From: Corynebacterium fournieri
GTDB lineage: Bacteria > Actinomycetota > Actinomycetes > Mycobacteriales > Mycobacteriaceae
Length of the DNA stretch: 64,000 bases
Assembly: GCF_030408775.1 (NCBI RefSeq)
Contig: NZ_CP047210.1
Span: 2,325,604-2,389,603, forward strand
Reading direction: 5' to 3'
The position numbers were made by a program, and so were the translations under genes. Positions within the stretch are counted from its first letter, which is position 1; every line of letters starts with the position of its first letter. The notes under the pieces are model-generated. The model made no database searches. It was given only the letters and a program-made list of their open reading frames with translations, and had not been told where the DNA came from. Below are positions 61,448 through 64,000 of the stretch, one piece after another.

Positions 61448-62422
61448 CTACTTGCCTTGCTTGCGCTGCTTCTTGGTGCGGTGGTCCTTGGTGCGCGCGC
61501 CCGGGGCGGGGGCGGTGGTGCGCTTCATCTCCACCTTGCGCGCCTCCTCGGCGGCCTCCTCGGCGTCCATCTTGTTGTTCAGCCACATGCTCTGGAAGAA
61601 GGTCCAGAGGTTGTTGGTGAGCATGTAGAACAGCAGGCCGATGTGCCAGATCACGCCCGTGGCCAGAATCATGACGGGGAAGAACCAGAGCATCATCTTG
61701 TTCATCATGCCCATCTGGGATTCCATCATCTGCGCCATCTCGCCCTGCGGCTGCGGGGTCTTGCCGGAGGCCTTACGGGCCTGCTGGCGGTTGATCATGA
61801 TGCGGGCGTTGAAGTGGGTAAACGCGGCACACAAAAGGACCAGCGGCAGGCAGACCGCGATGATCTTCGCGCGGGTGAGATCAGCGGCGCCGAATGCGGC
61901 GAAGGCCTCCTCCGGCATCTTCATGGACGCCGACAGCGGCACGCCGAAGAAGTCGGCGTCCAGGAAGGACTGCACGTCCTCGGCCGGGAAGGCGTAGTTG
62001 GCGGTGTTGCGGTTTTCCTCCACCGACATGCCCAGGCCGCCGCCGCCGGTGCCGGTGCGGTTGAAGGAGCGCAGCACGTGCAGCAGGCCGATGAAGATCG
62101 GCATCTGCACCAGCGGCACGATGCACGACGACAGCGGGTTGGTCCCGTTTTCGCGGTAGAGCTTTTGCGTCTCTTCCGCGATCTTTTGCTGGTCGCCCTT
62201 GTACTTCTCGCGGATTTCCTGCATCCGCGGCTGCATCTCCTGCATCTTGCGCGTGGAGCGCATCTGGTTGACCATCGGCTTCACCAGCAGCAGGCGCACC
62301 GTACAGGTGAGCAAGACGATGGCAAGGATCCAGGACAGGCCTGAGTCCTTGGGGATGGCAAAGCCGATGACCTCGTGCCAGAACCTCAGCACCCAGGAAA
62401 TCGGCCAATAAATGAAATTCAC
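61448..62422 (-). CDS. yidC: Membrane protein insertase YidC
   Basis: Five membrane segments without the long periplasmic loop of Gram-negative homologues. Conserved KPMVNQMRSTRKMQEMQPRM, LSSCIVPLVQMPIFIGLLHV and the hydrophobic end segments (MLWFFPVMILATGVIWHIGL). Basic C-terminus. Inserts membrane proteins and assists Sec. In M. tuberculosis a jag/KhpB gene follows; here only an 80-bp gap with a terminator leads to rsmG. Confidence 0.95.
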   Translation of the reverse strand: MNFIYWPISWVLRFWHEVIGFAIPKDSGLSWILAIVLLTCTVRLLLVKPMVNQMRSTRKMQEMQPRMQEIREKYKGDQQKIAEETQKLYRENGTNPLSSCIVPLVQMPIFIGLLHVLRSFNRTGTGGGGLGMSVEENRNTANYAFPAEDVQSFLDADFFGVPLSASMKMPEEAFAAFGAADLTRAKIIAVCLPLVLLCAAFTHFNARIMINRQQARKASGKTPQPQGEMAQMMESQMGMMNKMMLWFFPVMILATGVIWHIGLLFYMLTNNLWTFFQSMWLNNKMDAEEAAEEARKVEMKRTTAPAPGARTKDHRTKKQRKQGK

Positions 62423-62431
62423 GTTTCGGTG

Positions 62432-62719
62432 TTACTCCTCACTCAGTTCAATGCTGCCCGGCACCGGGTCGTAGCCGCCGGGGTGCCAGGGCCCGCATTT
62501 GCACAGCCTGGCCGCGGCCATTGCGCCGCCGCGTACCGCGCCGTGGCGTGACACGGCTTCGAGCGCATACGCACTGCATACTGGCATAAAACGGCACGTC
62601 CCGCCCATCTTAAGGGGTGAGACGAACTTTTGGTAACCGCGAATCAGCCTCACCAGCGCTTTCGCGGCCGGTCCCTTCGCCGCGGGGATTTCGCCGCCGA
62701 CGAAGTTGTAGTAGGCCAT
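62432..62719 (-). CDS. yidD: Membrane protein insertion efficiency factor YidD
   Basis: 95-aa DUF37 protein: [20 protein letters not shown], the paired cysteines [19 protein letters not shown] and [18 protein letters not shown] overlaps the rnpA stop (TGATG). Small cytoplasmic-face protein helping YidC. Confidence 0.96.
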   Translation of the reverse strand: MAYYNFVGGEIPAAKGPAAKALVRLIRGYQKFVSPLKMGGTCRFMPVCSAYALEAVSRHGAVRGGAMAAARLCKCGPWHPGGYDPVPGSIELSEE

Positions 62720-63075
62720 CAGCGCTTCTTCTCGGCCTTGGCCAGCGCGTGCTCCAAGTCGCGCGCGAGCTCATCGCTCGTGGCCCTCGCGGCGGCCGGC
62801 AGCGCGCGGATGACAACGTCGCACTCGCGCCCAAGCCTATCGACGAGCTCACGCTGCACCACCACATTGCGCAGCTTCCGCGACACGGCGTGGCGCGTCA
62901 CTGCGTTGCCTACCTGCTTGGACACCACCAGGCCGAAGCGCGGACCGCCCTGGATGACGGGGTCGGCACGGTGGTGCAAATGGACCATTAACGTGCGAGA
63001 CCCCGCGCGCACACCCTTCCTCATCGCAGCTTTGAAGTCTGCAGAGGAAGAAAGTTTGTGCGGGCGGGGTAACAC
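62719..63075 (-). CDS. rnpA: Ribonuclease P protein component
   Basis: 118 aa, basic. The RNR-type motif is [18 protein letters not shown] and the start is [20 protein letters not shown]. Binds M1 RNA (rnpB, not in this window) to process tRNA 5' ends. GTG start, 15 bp after rpmH. Confidence 0.96.
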   Translation of the reverse strand: MLPRPHKLSSSADFKAAMRKGVRAGSRTLMVHLHHRADPVIQGGPRFGLVVSKQVGNAVTRHAVSRKLRNVVVQRELVDRLGRECDVVIRALPAAARATSDELARDLEHALAKAEKKR

Positions 63076-63090
63076 GCGCTGAAGTGAAAA

Positions 63091-63228
63091 CTATGCCGTC
63101 AGCTTTGCGCGGCCCTTCTTGCGGCGCGCGGAAACGATGGCGCGGCCGGCGCGGGTCTGCATGCGGGCACGGAAGCCGTGCTTGCGAGCGCGACGACGGT
63201 TGTTCGGCTGGAAAGTCCGCTTGGACAC
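63091..63228 (-). CDS. rpmH: 50S ribosomal protein L34
   Basis: GTG 63228 with AAGGAG upstream codes for [19 protein letters not shown]...GRAKLTA, a 45-aa, highly basic chain that matches L34 along its full length. It marks the usual beginning of the rpmH-rnpA-yidD-yidC cluster at the origin. Confidence 0.97.
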   Translation of the reverse strand: MSKRTFQPNNRRRARKHGFRARMQTRAGRAIVSARRKKGRAKLTA

Positions 63229-63285
63229 GGTGGACTCCTTGTGGGGTCGTGAACGGCCGGCGGCTCGTGAAAGCCTCCCGGGGCA

Positions 63286-64000
63286 GTGGCCGTTCCAAAT
63301 TTGAAACGTTGCGTTGAGATTGCGGTTTCGGCTCCTGGGCAGGAGCGCAGTTCGCGTGCAGCGCCTTCGCCAGCTCGCCTCGATCAGGCGGCCCGGTACC
63401 CGGCGGGGGCGGTGCTCTCAGATGTACGACGGTGCAACCGACGTAAAGACGGGCTTAAGACTACGCGAATTTCCACGCTCCGGCCAAATCAACACGCTTG
63501 TTCTGCGCAGTGCCCCATCGGGTACCCCCGTAATTACAACGGTGTGTTTTTTCGCAGGTGGGACGGCCAATCCTCGCCGCACCCTGCGAGGGGGCTGGCA
63601 AAAGGTGGACAGCTGTTCGATGTCTCAGCTTTTCCACAACTGACCCCGCGGCGGAAGTTTCGACAGCCCGAGGTCGGAGCAGTAACAATGAAGCAATCAC
63701 CACAATCGCACAGCCTGGGGATGCACAGGGCTGTGGATAACTGTGAAGTTCCGGTTGAGACTTTCGCCCAAAACTTGTTATTTACACAGGTCACGGGGCC
63801 GCAGAACTTCACACACAGTTATCCACAGGCCGTGCAGACCTTGTGGACAAACCTCGCTGCTAAAGTATCCACACCTGTGGATAACACTGTGGAACAGCAG
63901 GTGACACCGCGCTGTGAAGGCGTGCGCAGTTGTGGATTGCACAGTGGAATGCGGTGAAACCCACCGGTTTCAGACAGGATCGGACAGACTGGAGACGACG
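63286..64000. other. oriC: Origin region (oriC) with DnaA boxes
   Basis: The roughly 770 bp from rpmH to the window end has no convincing gene. DnaA boxes cluster in its right part: perfect TTATCCACA at 63819-63827 and, reversed, TGTGGATAA at 63732-63740 and 63876-63884; near matches are TTTTCCACA 63630, TGTGGACAA 63842, GTATCCACA 63865 and TGTGGATTG 63931. Position between rpmH and the expected dnaA fits the actinobacterial oriC. The AT-rich unwinding element may lie partly here or after dnaA, beyond the window. Confidence 0.85.

Noticed and set aside
1-64000. CRISPR array, tRNA, rRNA, prophage or complete insertion sequence
   Set aside because: No regularly spaced direct repeats, no tRNA T-loop or acceptor pattern, no rRNA-like segment, no phage structural genes and no transposase with flanking inverted repeats were seen.

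Overview
The window is a high-GC actinobacterial chromosome segment, almost certainly from a Corynebacterium. Its right end has the conserved order rpmH-rnpA-yidD-yidC-rsmG-parA-parB, then a CwlM-like protein, trxA, trxB, sigM, murJ, a DUF6049 protein, a NUDIX hydrolase and pcnA, ending in a DnaA-box-rich region (about 63.3-64.0 kb) that should lead into dnaA. Seven copies of the ParB site parS (core TTTCACGTGAAA) lie between 24.9 and 50.0 kb, on the origin-proximal side as expected for a ParABS segregation centre. Other corynebacterial marks are a Trp-attenuated trp operon with a fused trpCF, a 6C small RNA, a DUF222/HNH (13E12-type) gene and small secreted MKRI... proteins.

Region 1 (0-3.3 kb) is accessory and decayed: unknown proteins, a HipB/y4mF-like repressor with a candidate operator array, a secreted protein, and a GIY-YIG nuclease gene with a stop codon where the first catalytic tyrosine should be. 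Copies of a dispersed 40-bp repeat with a TCCGCA-A-TGCGGA palindrome occur here and again at 42.7-43.3 kb.

Region 2 (3.3-24.9 kb, all on the minus strand) is a large antiviral-defence island related to class 1 DISARM: an SNF2-type helicase (DrmD-like), an N6-adenine methylase (DrmMI-like), a 2107-aa DEAD-type helicase that ends in DUF1998 (like DrmA and DrmB in one chain) plus a possible nuclease-fold tail, a UvrD-type helicase and a DUF262/DUF1524 nuclease. No PLD protein (DrmC) is seen. Between the methylase and the large helicase sits a lower-GC cargo: a TauD-like 2-oxoglutarate dioxygenase, a HEPN protein with a zinc ribbon, a small coiled-coil protein and an FRG-domain protein. The methylase is mosaic: its 3' third is lower in GC, and a high-GC relic of another C-terminus lies just downstream.

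Region 3 (24.9-34.4 kb) carries a 6C small RNA, a DUF5129-type membrane protein, three tandem paralogous small secreted proteins, an SAG-repeat lipoprotein, an AlbA_2/Schlafen-like regulator behind a repeated operator array, a dicarboxylate symporter, an SdpI-like protein and a HARE-type winged-helix protein.

Region 4 (34.4-42.7 kb) is trpL-trpEGDCBA followed by a Rieske lipoprotein and a bile-acid-type symporter. Region 5 (42.7-47.5 kb) has repeats, the DUF222/HNH gene, two more small secreted paralogues, azlCD and a YqgE-like protein. Region 6 (47.5-64 kb) is the conserved origin-proximal core for tRNA maturation, peptidoglycan precursor export, thiol redox control, chromosome segregation and membrane-protein insertion.
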